From positions 62,001 to 126,000 of the forward strand of contig JADHLI010000001.1 in assembly GCA_016780775.1 (NCBI GenBank): a stretch of 64,000 nt of DNA. Reading direction: 5' to 3'. Shown piece by piece: positions 53,671 through 62,641 of the stretch. Position numbers and translations under genes: made by a program. Within the stretch, counting starts at the first letter, position 1. Every line of letters starts with the position of its first letter. The notes beneath the pieces were generated by a model, which was not told the DNA's origin, searched no databases, and saw only the letters and a program-made list of their open reading frames with translations. This DNA is from Alphaproteobacteria bacterium (lineage in GTDB: Bacteria; Pseudomonadota; Alphaproteobacteria; Puniceispirillales; Puniceispirillaceae).

Positions 53671-55455
53671 GTGATCAAACAATCAGACAGGCAGATATTG
53701 CGCCGGCTTTGGGCCGATTGGGTGTTGGTTTATCGCGGGCGTCTTGGTCTTATCTTTTTGCTTATGGTGTTAGTGGCACTAGCAGGCGGGCTTTATCCTG
53801 CCCTAATCAGCCATGTTTTTGATCTGCTATCTGGCAAAACAGATAGCGGGACGGCCCGTTTTGCCTTTCTATCTTTGCCAGATGATCCCTTTGTGGCTAT
53901 TCCTGCCCTTATTATCCTTGTTGCGTCTATCAAGGCGGCGGCGATGTATTTTCAGGTATTGAGTGTCAATAGTCTTGCACTGCGCATTACAACCGATATC
54001 CAGAAAGCGATGTCTGGCCATTTAATCACCTCAGACTTGGCTATAGTGACAGCAGAGCCTGCTGGGGCGTTTATCTCGCGGATTATGAATGATTTGAATC
54101 TTGTGCGCGAAGCGTTGGTTAGGCTGGCTAATAATCTGGTACGTGATATTTTAACCATCATTGTAATGGTCGGGGTGATGGTGTGGTTTAGCTGGCTATT
54201 ATCCTTGCTGGTGCTAGCTGTCTATCCGTTGGCGATGCGCCCGATAGTGCGGATAGGGCGTAAACAGCGCGCCGCTTCTGGGGCATTACAGGAACATCTT
54301 GAAGGGGTTACTTCCCTGCTAGCCGAAACCTTGCAAGGCATCAGGATGGTTAAAGCCTATCAACGCGAGGAGGCTGAAAAGACCCGTTCAGGCTCAGCCT
54401 TTGATATTTTGTATGAAAAACTGGTTACCTTGCTAGCGGGGCGTGCGCGTATTGACCCTATATTAGAGGTCTTAGGTGGGTTTGCGATAGCGGGGGTAAT
54501 TGGGGTAGCCGCATGGCAGGTGCAAATCGGCGCCATGCAGGTTGGTGATGTGGTGGGTTTTATCACGGCTCTGTTAATGCTGGTACAGCCGGTGCGGGCC
54601 ATCGGCACGTTAAATGCGGTTACACAAGAAGGGATGGCAGCAGCAGCGCGTATATTCCAGCTACTCGATAAACAGAACGCGATTACCCAAAAGCCTAACG
54701 CCCCTGAATTAAGAATAGAAAAAGGCCAGATTAGTTTTAGGGATGTCAGCTTCTCCTACGGGGGTACAGCTGTATTGGAAAAGGTTAGTTTTGAGGTTGG
54801 TGCAGGCGAGACAGTTGCGCTTGTGGGACCTAGCGGGTCTGGTAAATCTTCTATCATCAATCTTCTGCCGCGCTTTTATGATGTGGCCTCTGGCCAGATC
54901 CTAATTGATGGGCAATGTATTTCAGACGTCAGCATAGATAGTTTGCGCCGGCAAATGGCGCTGGTCTCCCAAGAAGCGGTATTATTTGATGATACCGTTG
55001 CGGCCAATATTCGTTTTGGCCGTCCAGATGCAGATGAGGGTAGGGTGGAGGCCGCTGCAAAAGCTGCCGCAGCAGATGATTTTATACAGCACTTAGAAGG
55101 CGGATATCAGGCGCGTGTGGGCGCAACTGGAAACCGTTTGTCAGGTGGCCAGCGCCAGCGAATTTCTATCGCTCGTGCCATGCTAAAAGATGCGCCAATT
55201 CTATTGCTTGATGAAGCGACCAGCGCCCTAGATGCACAAAGTGAGAAACAAGTACAACAAGCATTAGAGCGCTTATCAAAAGGGCGTACAAGCTTGATAG
55301 TGGCGCACCGCCTAGCGACTATTCGCGGTGCAGATGTCATTTTAGTGCTGGAAGCAGGTAAAATTGTAGAGCGCGGCCGGCATGAAGAATTACTAGCAAA
55401 AAAGGGTCTCTATGCTGAATTATGCGCCCTGCAATCGCTGGCTGGTGAAGGATAA
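53671..55455 (+). CDS. MsbA-like ABC exporter (fused permease and ATPase)
   Basis: A half-transporter of 594 residues. Six membrane segments span about 20-310. The ATPase has Walker A VGPSGSGKSSIINLL near residue 388, LSGGQRQRISIARAM near 489-503, ILLLDEATSALD and the H-loop LIVAHRLATIRG. It starts with GTG, preceded by AGGTGA. Its position beside the Kdo/lipid A operon suggests it flips lipid A-core across the inner membrane, as MsbA does (inference). Confidence 0.9.
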   Translation: MIKQSDRQILRRLWADWVLVYRGRLGLIFLLMVLVALAGGLYPALISHVFDLLSGKTDSGTARFAFLSLPDDPFVAIPALIILVASIKAAAMYFQVLSVNSLALRITTDIQKAMSGHLITSDLAIVTAEPAGAFISRIMNDLNLVREALVRLANNLVRDILTIIVMVGVMVWFSWLLSLLVLAVYPLAMRPIVRIGRKQRAASGALQEHLEGVTSLLAETLQGIRMVKAYQREEAEKTRSGSAFDILYEKLVTLLAGRARIDPILEVLGGFAIAGVIGVAAWQVQIGAMQVGDVVGFITALLMLVQPVRAIGTLNAVTQEGMAAAARIFQLLDKQNAITQKPNAPELRIEKGQISFRDVSFSYGGTAVLEKVSFEVGAGETVALVGPSGSGKSSIINLLPRFYDVASGQILIDGQCISDVSIDSLRRQMALVSQEAVLFDDTVAANIRFGRPDADEGRVEAAAKAAAADDFIQHLEGGYQARVGATGNRLSGGQRQRISIARAMLKDAPILLLDEATSALDAQSEKQVQQALERLSKGRTSLIVAHRLATIRGADVILVLEAGKIVERGRHEELLAKKGLYAELCALQSLAGEG

Positions 55456-55475
55456 GGGGCGGTAGAAAAATAGCG

Positions 55476-56123
55476 CTATTCGCGGCGCAAAATCGTGTCT
55501 ACCAGCTTTACTGCCCACGGCCGCGCCATAAACTCAGCCTGTAATTTTTCTGGCTCATATACTGTATCTACCCAATCAAAAAAGGCCATGCCATTGGCTT
55601 CGTAAGGGGCATAGGCTTCGAGGAAACAATCTAGCAACCCGGTTTTGGCTTGCCGGACATGTAAATAGCGAAAGGAAAGCTGCTGCAAAGCTTCTGCAAC
55701 TGGGCGCCCGCGATGGATCAAAAGATAAAGAGCGGCCATCAGCCCGGCTCTGTCTGCCCCTGACTTACAATGCATCAATGCTGGCATCTCAACGCTATTG
55801 AACAAATCGCGGGCAGCATAGAGCATCTGTTTGTCAGGTGCGGCGCGGGAACGTGCTGTGAAATCCACCAGCGTGATGCCTGCCTTCTTGCACGCCTCGG
55901 CTTCTAGCCGCCAGCCGCCATCATTGCGAGGGCCGCGCAGATTAATGATGGTTTTAATCCCTAAATCTGCAGCTTGTTCCACCCTTTTCGGGGTTGGCTG
56001 GTTGCTGCGCCACATCTTATCATCTACCGCGTGCAGATTGTGCCAAGCCAGGCGCAATACCCCATGATCTTTGAGCATAAGCTCGGCCCAATCTTTTGGG
56101 CCAGTAGGAGCTGGCACACTCAT
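55476..56123 (-). CDS. Tyrosine/dual-specificity-type protein phosphatase
   Basis: A 215-residue phosphatase with the catalytic CX5R loop in MHCKSGADRAGLMAAL near residues 109-124 and an N-terminal MWRSNQPTPKRVEQAADLGIKTIINLRG typical of the Siw14/DSP-like bacterial branch. The general-acid region is around FTARSRAAPD. The substrate may be a phosphoprotein or an inositol/lipid phosphate. It lies three bases downstream of pmbA on the same strand, so the two are probably co-transcribed. Confidence 0.85.
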   Translation of the reverse strand: MSVPAPTGPKDWAELMLKDHGVLRLAWHNLHAVDDKMWRSNQPTPKRVEQAADLGIKTIINLRGPRNDGGWRLEAEACKKAGITLVDFTARSRAAPDKQMLYAARDLFNSVEMPALMHCKSGADRAGLMAALYLLIHRGRPVAEALQQLSFRYLHVRQAKTGLLDCFLEAYAPYEANGMAFFDWVDTVYEPEKLQAEFMARPWAVKLVDTILRRE

Positions 56124-56126
56124 CTG

Positions 56127-57464
56127 CTAGCTACCTGCAACGGTAAGGGCGCTAACAAACAAAGAAGGTGCTGCAATCGATTGCCGCAGATCTAAATCAT
56201 TTGCCGGTGTCATATTCATGAAGATATCTTTTAAATTGCCAGCAACTGTGGCTTCGGTCGCTGGCCAAGCCAGCTTGCCATTTTCGATCCAGAAGCCAGA
56301 AGCACCGCGGCTATAATCGCCAGTAGTCATGCTTACTGAACTACCCATCATCTCGGTGATATAAAGCCCCTGCTTGATATCGGCTATCATGTCATTTAGC
56401 GCCACATCACCATTTTCCATAATGAAGTTTGATACAGACGGGCTAGGCGGTCCAGAAAGAGAGCGCGATGCATTACCTGTTGGCGTCAGGCCAAGCTGGG
56501 CAGCGGTAGAAAGGGTCAAAAGCCAACCATTTAATACGCCGTTTTCAACCATATATCGCTTTGTTACTGGCAGGGTTTCACCATCAAATAGGCGCGATCC
56601 CATTCCCCTATTTAAAAGCGGGTTATCCAGAAGAGAGATAGAAGATGATGCTATCGCTTCACCAAGCTGATCTTTTAAAAAACTTGTCCCTCTGGCAATC
56701 GCTGCTCCATTAATGCCGCTGGCGATATGTCCAGCGATAGAGCGCGATACTCTCTTATCATAAATAACCGGAAAACTGCCTGTTTGCGGCTTGCGAGCAC
56801 CAAGCCGAGCAAGGGTACGCTCAGCTGCGCTTTTGCCGATTTTTGTGGCATCTTCTAAATCTTCAGCAAATACAGACGCGCTGTAATCATAATCACGTTC
56901 CATCTGGCCATCATGCTCGGCTAGCACTACAGCAGAAATCCCGAAACTAGAGCGTTTATAAGCAGCCGTAAAACCTGTGCTGGTCCCGATCAGTATTTCG
57001 TTCATGCCAGTAGAAGCAGAGGCACCGTCTGAATTGCTGATACCATGTGTGTCAAGGGCGGCCGCCTCGCAAGTAAGCGCCATTTCGCTCAAAGCTTCCG
57101 TGCTTATGCTGGTATCATCAAACAGCTCAATTTCGGGAAAGTCGCGTGCTTGCTCCTCAGCATTCGCAAGCCGGGCAAATGGATCTTCTGGGGCAATTTT
57201 AGCCATGCTGACAGCGCGCTGAGCTAGTTCTGTAATATTATCCGCATCAAGCTGTCCGGTAGACACGCTGGCTGAGCGTTGGCCCACAAACACCCGCATG
57301 CCGACCTGGTAATCTTCTGAGCGTTCAGCTGATTCTACCTTGCCAAGGCGCACCTGAACATCCAGCCCATGCCCTCTAATAAAGCTTACATCTGCGCCAT
57401 CTGCACCGGCCTTTTGCGCGGCGTCCAGCATTTGATCTACAATTTTTTTATCATCTGTTTCCAT
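56127..57464 (-). CDS. pmbA: Metalloprotease-like protein PmbA/TldE
   Basis: Partner subunit of the TldD/TldE peptidase, which trims unfolded peptides and processes some modified peptides. Visible blocks: ADVSFIRGHGLDVQVRLGKVESAERSED near the N-terminus, FPVIYDKRVSRSIAGHIASGINGAAIARGTSFL near 230-262, and the C-terminal TGDYSRGASGFWIENGKL. PmbA lacks the HEXXH-type zinc site, and none is seen here. ATG 57464 is preferred over a TTG at 57500. Part of tldD itself is at the right edge of the window. Confidence 0.92.
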   Translation of the reverse strand: METDDKKIVDQMLDAAQKAGADGADVSFIRGHGLDVQVRLGKVESAERSEDYQVGMRVFVGQRSASVSTGQLDADNITELAQRAVSMAKIAPEDPFARLANAEEQARDFPEIELFDDTSISTEALSEMALTCEAAALDTHGISNSDGASASTGMNEILIGTSTGFTAAYKRSSFGISAVVLAEHDGQMERDYDYSASVFAEDLEDATKIGKSAAERTLARLGARKPQTGSFPVIYDKRVSRSIAGHIASGINGAAIARGTSFLKDQLGEAIASSSISLLDNPLLNRGMGSRLFDGETLPVTKRYMVENGVLNGWLLTLSTAAQLGLTPTGNASRSLSGPPSPSVSNFIMENGDVALNDMIADIKQGLYITEMMGSSVSMTTGDYSRGASGFWIENGKLAWPATEATVAGNLKDIFMNMTPANDLDLRQSIAAPSLFVSALTVAGS

Positions 57465-57543
57465 AAGCAATGAAATAGTACGTCTGCACCTTATATGCAA
57501 CTGCTTGCCAGATAGAGAGGGGTAGTTTATCTACTGGATTATT

Positions 57544-58488
57544 ATGGCATTTAAAATTTTTCTAGATGGTGGCGCGGGAACAACAGGTCTGCAAATCGCA
57601 GATAGGCTGGCATCTCGTGCAGATATATCACTCCTTGTTTTGGATGATACGACGCGCAAAGATAAAGAGGCGCGTAAAGCTGCTATGGCGGAGGCAGATA
57701 TTTCTATCTTATGCCTGCCTGATGCGGCGGCGATAGAAGCAGCGGCAATGGCAGCAGAGCTTGCTTGTGATGTTCGGCTAATAGATGCGTCCTCAGCCCA
57801 CCGTGTTCATCCTGATTTTGTTTATGGCTTTGCAGAGATGGCGGCCGGGCAGGCGGATAAAATCGCTAATGCCCATCTGGTTAGCAATCCTGGATGTTAT
57901 CCAACTAGCTTTGTTGCATTAGTGCGCCCACTAATTCAGGCGGGTCTATTAGCGCCAGAGGCCGGGCTAGCGGCGGCTTGTGTAAGCGGCTATAGCGGCG
58001 GCGGCAGAACCATGATTGAACGCTATGAAGCTGGTGAGGCTCCGGCCTTTGGCACCTATGGGTTAACGCTTGGGCATAAGCATTTACCAGAAATGAAAGT
58101 GCATTCCGGCCTTGTTGATACGCCTGTGTTTTTGCCTTCGGTTGGTCAGTTTGCCCAAGGTATGCTGGTCAATATCCCGTTGCATCAGGCGCAATTTTCA
58201 AAAACGGTGAGCGCTGCGGACTTAACCGCATGCTATCGCGCCGCTTATGGCGATAGCGCTCTGATAAAAATCTGTGATGAAACAGGGCTTGATGCGCATA
58301 ATTTCCTAGTGGCAGAAGCGCTTGCCGGACGCGATAATATGGAGCTGTTTGTGTTTGCGGATGCAAGCGAAAGTCATTTTGTGCTGACAGCGCGCACCGA
58401 TAATCTGGGCAAAGGGGCAGCAGGGGCAGCTGTCCAAAATATGAATTTAATGCTGGGGGTAGATATGCTCAGCGGCCTGCAAGTGTAA
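57544..58488 (+). CDS. argC: N-acetyl-gamma-glutamyl-phosphate reductase, type 2
   Basis: Third step of arginine synthesis: NADPH-dependent reduction of N-acetylglutamyl phosphate. The Rossmann start FLDGGAGTTGLQIADRL is at residues 5-21, the catalytic cysteine is in SNPGCYPTSF near 115-124, and LTLGHKHLPEM near 175-185 is the conserved histidine region. The short 314-residue form is the type 2 branch. No other arg genes are in the window. Confidence 0.95.
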   Translation: MAFKIFLDGGAGTTGLQIADRLASRADISLLVLDDTTRKDKEARKAAMAEADISILCLPDAAAIEAAAMAAELACDVRLIDASSAHRVHPDFVYGFAEMAAGQADKIANAHLVSNPGCYPTSFVALVRPLIQAGLLAPEAGLAAACVSGYSGGGRTMIERYEAGEAPAFGTYGLTLGHKHLPEMKVHSGLVDTPVFLPSVGQFAQGMLVNIPLHQAQFSKTVSAADLTACYRAAYGDSALIKICDETGLDAHNFLVAEALAGRDNMELFVFADASESHFVLTARTDNLGKGAAGAAVQNMNLMLGVDMLSGLQV

Positions 58489-58523
58489 TGGTCTTTATTA
58501 AACGTCAATTTTGAATAGATGCG

Positions 58524-59261
58524 ATGTTGAAAATTCCAAAGATGACGATGCGGGAACGGGCTTTTGGCTATCCCTATGAGGCGCCCGAAGGTGCATATCT
58601 GCTGCAAAATGGGTATCAGCTAGCCTTGCCAGATACGTATGATTTTAGCAACCGTGTAGCGGTTTTATCTGTTGGCTCCAACCGCGCCCCCGCCCAGCTT
58701 TACCGCAAATTTGGCGAACGGGCCGAAGTGCCGGTAACCCCTGTCGCTGTAAAAGATTGTGATATTGTGCATGTTGCAAACCTTGCCGATTATGGTGCGG
58801 TACCTTGCTCTGCTTTCCCATCACCCGGCGCGTCTATTACGCTGAATATTGCGTGGCTGACCGGCCAACAGCTAGAAATTATGCATGCCACCGAATCACT
58901 AGGCGAGGCTTATGATTGGATAGAATGGGATTTAAGCGCCATCACAGCGCTATCGCATCGCTTGCCAACGCGACTATTTGGCTATGCGGCCATCGCGGGC
59001 GCGTTTAATCTTTGTGGGGATGGACCGTTTGCTTTGGAAAAGATTGCCGCTAAAGATAGGCAATTTACTGTCGCTAGCCAGCAGGTGATGCAGCAGCAAA
59101 TATTTGCTGCTCTTGGTTCTGGTGTTGCAGATATCTATCAATGGGTTGAACATGTGCAGTCCGATGCAGGCCTGCGCCGAGATATCCGCCAACGCCTGAC
59201 AGAAAAAGCCGTACAGCCAGCAAACCCGCCTTGGCAAAAAAGTGATGATCTAGAGGGTTAA
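58524..59261 (+). CDS. Conserved hypothetical protein with GGCT-like features
   Basis: I do not recognise a named family. Near residues 48-60, VLSVGSNRAPAQLY resembles the YGSN loop of gamma-glutamylcyclotransferase-like folds. It is followed by DIVHVANLADYGAVPCSAFPSPGASI and a segment (MHATESLGEAYDW) where that fold keeps an acidic residue. No signal peptide or membrane segment is seen. It lies 35 bases after argC and overlaps the convergent ubiA by four bases. A small-molecule lyase role is only a guess. Confidence 0.65.
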   Translation: MLKIPKMTMRERAFGYPYEAPEGAYLLQNGYQLALPDTYDFSNRVAVLSVGSNRAPAQLYRKFGERAEVPVTPVAVKDCDIVHVANLADYGAVPCSAFPSPGASITLNIAWLTGQQLEIMHATESLGEAYDWIEWDLSAITALSHRLPTRLFGYAAIAGAFNLCGDGPFALEKIAAKDRQFTVASQQVMQQQIFAALGSGVADIYQWVEHVQSDAGLRRDIRQRLTEKAVQPANPPWQKSDDLEG

Positions 59262-60196
59262 ATAATCTGTTGCGCCAGCAGGGCAGCGGTTATAAACAGA
59301 CCTGTATTACGATTAGATTTAAACAGGCGGAGTGCGGTATCTGGTGCAGCTATATCCACCTGCAAAGCTTGCCTGCCTAAATGTAGCCCCGCTGCCAGTA
59401 CGCCAAATAGCCAAATATCAACACCAGACAGGCTATAAAAACCCACAAACCAGCACGCTGTCGCGGCGCCATAGAACATTGCCACACCCGCTCTAAGGCG
59501 CGAGCCAAGCGTAAGGGCAGAAGATTTCACGCCGGTTACCCGGTCATCTGGCATATCCTGAATTGCATAGATAGTATCATAGCCAATAACCCAAAATACC
59601 GTTCCAGCATAAACCAAGAATAGGCCAAAAGGGGGCATGCCTGCCCAAAGAACAGATGCTGCCACTGGTATCGCCCAGCTAAAAGTTAGCCCCAGAACCA
59701 GTTGCGGGAAGCCAAAGACGCGTTTGGCTAGCGGATATAAAATTATTAACGGGGCAGCCGCTGCGCCTACTATCCATGTGCGTATCGGCAATTGAACAAG
59801 CAATCCAAGCCCAAGTAGCGTAAGAAAGACTAAAAAAACCAAGGCGCCGAAAAGACCTATCTCGCCAGAGGCCAGAGGCCGGCCTTTGGTACGTGCGACC
59901 TGCTTGTCGATATTTCTGTCCCATATATCATTAATCACACATCCTGCTGCACGCATGATAATCGCCCCTATCATAAACAGTGCCATCAAGAAAAAAGCTG
60001 TTTCTAAATTAGGGCTGTACCCTGCAATTATCCACCAGCCGGGCAGCAACAAAAGCCACCAGCCAATAGGCCGGTCTAGCCGTGCAAGCGTGATATAGGG
60101 ATGCATAGCCCTAGGCAGGTAACGCCACCCCCCCTGCATACGAATATCGCTGGCAGCGCCTTGGATTTCTTCTGGTTGCGGGGCTTTTGAAGTCAT
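59258..60196 (-). CDS. ubiA: 4-hydroxybenzoate polyprenyltransferase
   Basis: Attaches the polyprenyl chain to 4-hydroxybenzoate in ubiquinone synthesis. An integral membrane prenyltransferase of 312 residues with about eight segments. The two Asp-rich motifs are NDIWDRNIDKQVARTKGRPLASG near residues 88-110 and GYDTIYAIQDMPDDRVTGVKSSAL near 204-227. It is divergent from rsmE. coq7, at 20 kb, acts later in the same pathway. Confidence 0.95.
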   Translation of the reverse strand: MTSKAPQPEEIQGAASDIRMQGGWRYLPRAMHPYITLARLDRPIGWWLLLLPGWWIIAGYSPNLETAFFLMALFMIGAIIMRAAGCVINDIWDRNIDKQVARTKGRPLASGEIGLFGALVFLVFLTLLGLGLLVQLPIRTWIVGAAAAPLIILYPLAKRVFGFPQLVLGLTFSWAIPVAASVLWAGMPPFGLFLVYAGTVFWVIGYDTIYAIQDMPDDRVTGVKSSALTLGSRLRAGVAMFYGAATACWFVGFYSLSGVDIWLFGVLAAGLHLGRQALQVDIAAPDTALRLFKSNRNTGLFITAALLAQQII

Positions 60197-60344
60197 AATT
60201 TTTACGACTACCTTAGCTGGCTTGGGATGTCTATCAAAGTTTTATTAGAACGCGGTTTGAAAACAAGGTAGTTCTTTTTGTTTGCGGGGTAGGGGCAGAA
60301 AATCCCTTGCCTTGAAACAGGATTTCAGCCTAAATCTGATATTT

Positions 60345-61103
60345 ATGAATTCCAGTTTGCCCACACTAAGATTATTTACAGATCAGCCCTTGATGCAAGG
60401 CGCAACCATACAGCTGGTTGGCGAGGTTGCGCATTATCTGGCTACTGTAATGCGGCGTCGCATTGGCGATAAGATTGAGCTGTTTAACGGCCACGATAAT
60501 AGCTTTATTGCCGATATAATCGAGGTTAGTAAAAAACGCGTTATCGCCATGTTGATATCGGTTGCTCGCCAGAGGGTATTGCCGCCTGATATCTGGTTGT
60601 TATTTGCCCCAATAAAGCGCACGCGTCTTGATTTTATGGCGCAGAAAGCAACCGAGCTTGGCGCACGCCAAATAGCGCCTGTGGATACTGATTTTTGTCA
60701 GGTTAGCCGCGTTAAAACAGACCGTTTGCGTGCCAACGCAATTGAGGCAGCAGAACAGACAGGGCGCCTTGATATTCCGGAAATAGGCGCGTTTGAAACG
60801 CTAGAAGACCGCTTGCAAAACTGGCCAGAAGATAGAATTATTCTGTTTTGTGATGAGATGCTAGCTGGTGCTGATGAAAAGCCTGATATGCTTGCAAGTT
60901 TAAAAAATATAAAGGGACGCAAAGCGGCGTTGCTGATAGGGCCTGAAGGGGGATTTTCAGAAAAAGAACGAACCCGAATTTTGCGCTGCCCTGAAGTGAT
61001 ACAAATCAGCCTTGGCCCGCGTATATTAAGAAGTGATACCGCCGCGCTTGCTGCGCTTAGCCTATATCAGGCTGTATGCGGGGACTGGCATCACAGCAGT
61101 TGA
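60345..61103 (+). CDS. rsmE: 16S rRNA (uracil(1498)-N(3))-methyltransferase
   Basis: A SPOUT methyltransferase acting on the 30S subunit. An N-terminal PUA-like part (VGEVAHYLATVMRRRIGDKIELFNG near 24-48) precedes the knotted domain with MAQKATELGARQIAPV near 110-125, RLRANAIEAAEQTGRLDIPEI near 140-160 and ALLIGPEGGFSEKE near 209-222. ATG 60345 gives the normal 252 residues; an upstream TTG frame adds 21 unlikely residues. gshA follows 86 bases later. Confidence 0.94.
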   Translation: MNSSLPTLRLFTDQPLMQGATIQLVGEVAHYLATVMRRRIGDKIELFNGHDNSFIADIIEVSKKRVIAMLISVARQRVLPPDIWLLFAPIKRTRLDFMAQKATELGARQIAPVDTDFCQVSRVKTDRLRANAIEAAEQTGRLDIPEIGAFETLEDRLQNWPEDRIILFCDEMLAGADEKPDMLASLKNIKGRKAALLIGPEGGFSEKERTRILRCPEVIQISLGPRILRSDTAALAALSLYQAVCGDWHHSS

Positions 61104-61189
61104 GTTTCCTTAAATTTTAAAGTGCCTGCTTTTATAGGGCGCTAAAACACAATAGATATTCTAACCGGCTAGACCCAAGAGATAAAATA

Positions 61190-62554
61190 ATGAAAGAACA
61201 TGGCACTGCACAGCCAGTTACTGACCGCGCGCAACTCATCGAATGGTTTGCTGAAAAAGGCAAGCCCAAATCAGCGTGGCGGATTGGCACGGAACATGAA
61301 AAATTCCTGTTTCACAAAGGCAGTTTTAAGCCTGTAGCTTATGAAGGGGCGCAAGGTGTTGGTGAGTTATTACGCCTGTTAAAAGAACAGCATGATATGC
61401 AGCCAATTATCGAAAAAGGGTATATTATCGGCCTGAAAAGTGATGATGGCGGGTCGATAACGCTAGAGCCGGGGGGGCAGTTCGAGCTATCTGGTGCCCC
61501 ATTGGCAAGCTTGCATGAAACATGTTCTGAAACTGGTTCACATTTGCGTCAGATGCGGGATATTACTCAGCAGCTGGATCTGTGTATGTTAGGGGTGGGT
61601 TTCCAGCCGCTTTGGCAGCGAGATGATATCTCCTGGATGCCTAAAGGGCGGTATAAGATTATGCGCGAATATATGCCCAAACGCGGCAAGCTGGGTTTGG
61701 ATATGATGCTGCGTTCCTGTACCGTTCAGGTCAATTTGGATTACGAAGATGAACGCGATATGGTGCGCAAGTTCAGAACCTCTCTTGGATTGCAACCTAT
61801 TGCCACCGCCTTGTTTGCAAACTCGCCCTTTAAAGATGGCCAGCCATCTGGGCTAAAATCGACCAGAGCCGAGGCATGGACAGATACAGATCCCGACAGG
61901 TGCGGGGTACCGGGCTTTGTGTTTGACGATGATTTTGGCTATGCAAGATGGGTTGACTACATTTTGGATGTGCCCATGTATTTCTTGCATCGAGGTGAGG
62001 ATTATTTGGATGTCTCTGGCCTGTCATTCAAAGATTTTATGGCGGGTAAATTACCTGGCTTTGAAGGCGAATATCCTTCGATGGCTGATTTTGAAGATCA
62101 TGTAACTACTGCTTTTCCAGAAGTGCGCTTAAAAGGCTATCTTGAAATGCGCGGCGCTGATGGGGGCAGTTGGGGCAATATTTGTGCCCTGCCTGCCTTG
62201 TGGGTTGGTCTGTTATATGATGAAGAGGCGCTAGATGCTGCAGAGGCGCTTATCAAGGGGATAAAAGCAAGCGATGTAGAAGCGGCACGCATGGCGGTTG
62301 CAAAAGACGGATTGCAAGCTGAAATGGCAGGGCGTTCTGTTCACAAACTTGCCCATGAGGTACTTGAAATTGCTGAAGCTGGGCTGAAATCGCGCAATCT
62401 TCTAGATAGCAAAGGCGAGGATGAGACAAAATATCTTGCCCCTTTGCAAGAAATTGTGAAAAGCGGGAAAACCTATGCAGACATTATGCTAGAGAAATAT
62501 CATGGTGCGTGGGATGGAGATATAACGCATATTTTCAAGGAATATCACTATTAG
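61190..62554 (+). CDS. gshA: Glutamate-cysteine ligase
   Basis: First step of glutathione synthesis. This is the alphaproteobacterial/plant-like type of 454 residues: WRIGTEHEKFLF near residues 27-38, SITLEPGGQFELSGAPL near 91-107, MLRSCTVQVNLDYEDERDMVRKFR near 165-188 and the C-terminal SRNLLDSKGEDETKYLAPL. It follows rsmE on the same strand. The product is degraded by the ChaC-type enzyme encoded at 36 kb. Confidence 0.95.
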   Translation: MKEHGTAQPVTDRAQLIEWFAEKGKPKSAWRIGTEHEKFLFHKGSFKPVAYEGAQGVGELLRLLKEQHDMQPIIEKGYIIGLKSDDGGSITLEPGGQFELSGAPLASLHETCSETGSHLRQMRDITQQLDLCMLGVGFQPLWQRDDISWMPKGRYKIMREYMPKRGKLGLDMMLRSCTVQVNLDYEDERDMVRKFRTSLGLQPIATALFANSPFKDGQPSGLKSTRAEAWTDTDPDRCGVPGFVFDDDFGYARWVDYILDVPMYFLHRGEDYLDVSGLSFKDFMAGKLPGFEGEYPSMADFEDHVTTAFPEVRLKGYLEMRGADGGSWGNICALPALWVGLLYDEEALDAAEALIKGIKASDVEAARMAVAKDGLQAEMAGRSVHKLAHEVLEIAEAGLKSRNLLDSKGEDETKYLAPLQEIVKSGKTYADIMLEKYHGAWDGDITHIFKEYHY

Positions 62555-62641
62555 AGCTTGGCTTATAGGGCCTTGTTGATTTAGCCAGATAAAAAAATTT
62601 CCCTCCTGAAGCGCAACAGCTAAAGCGCCCGAAAGAATGAG

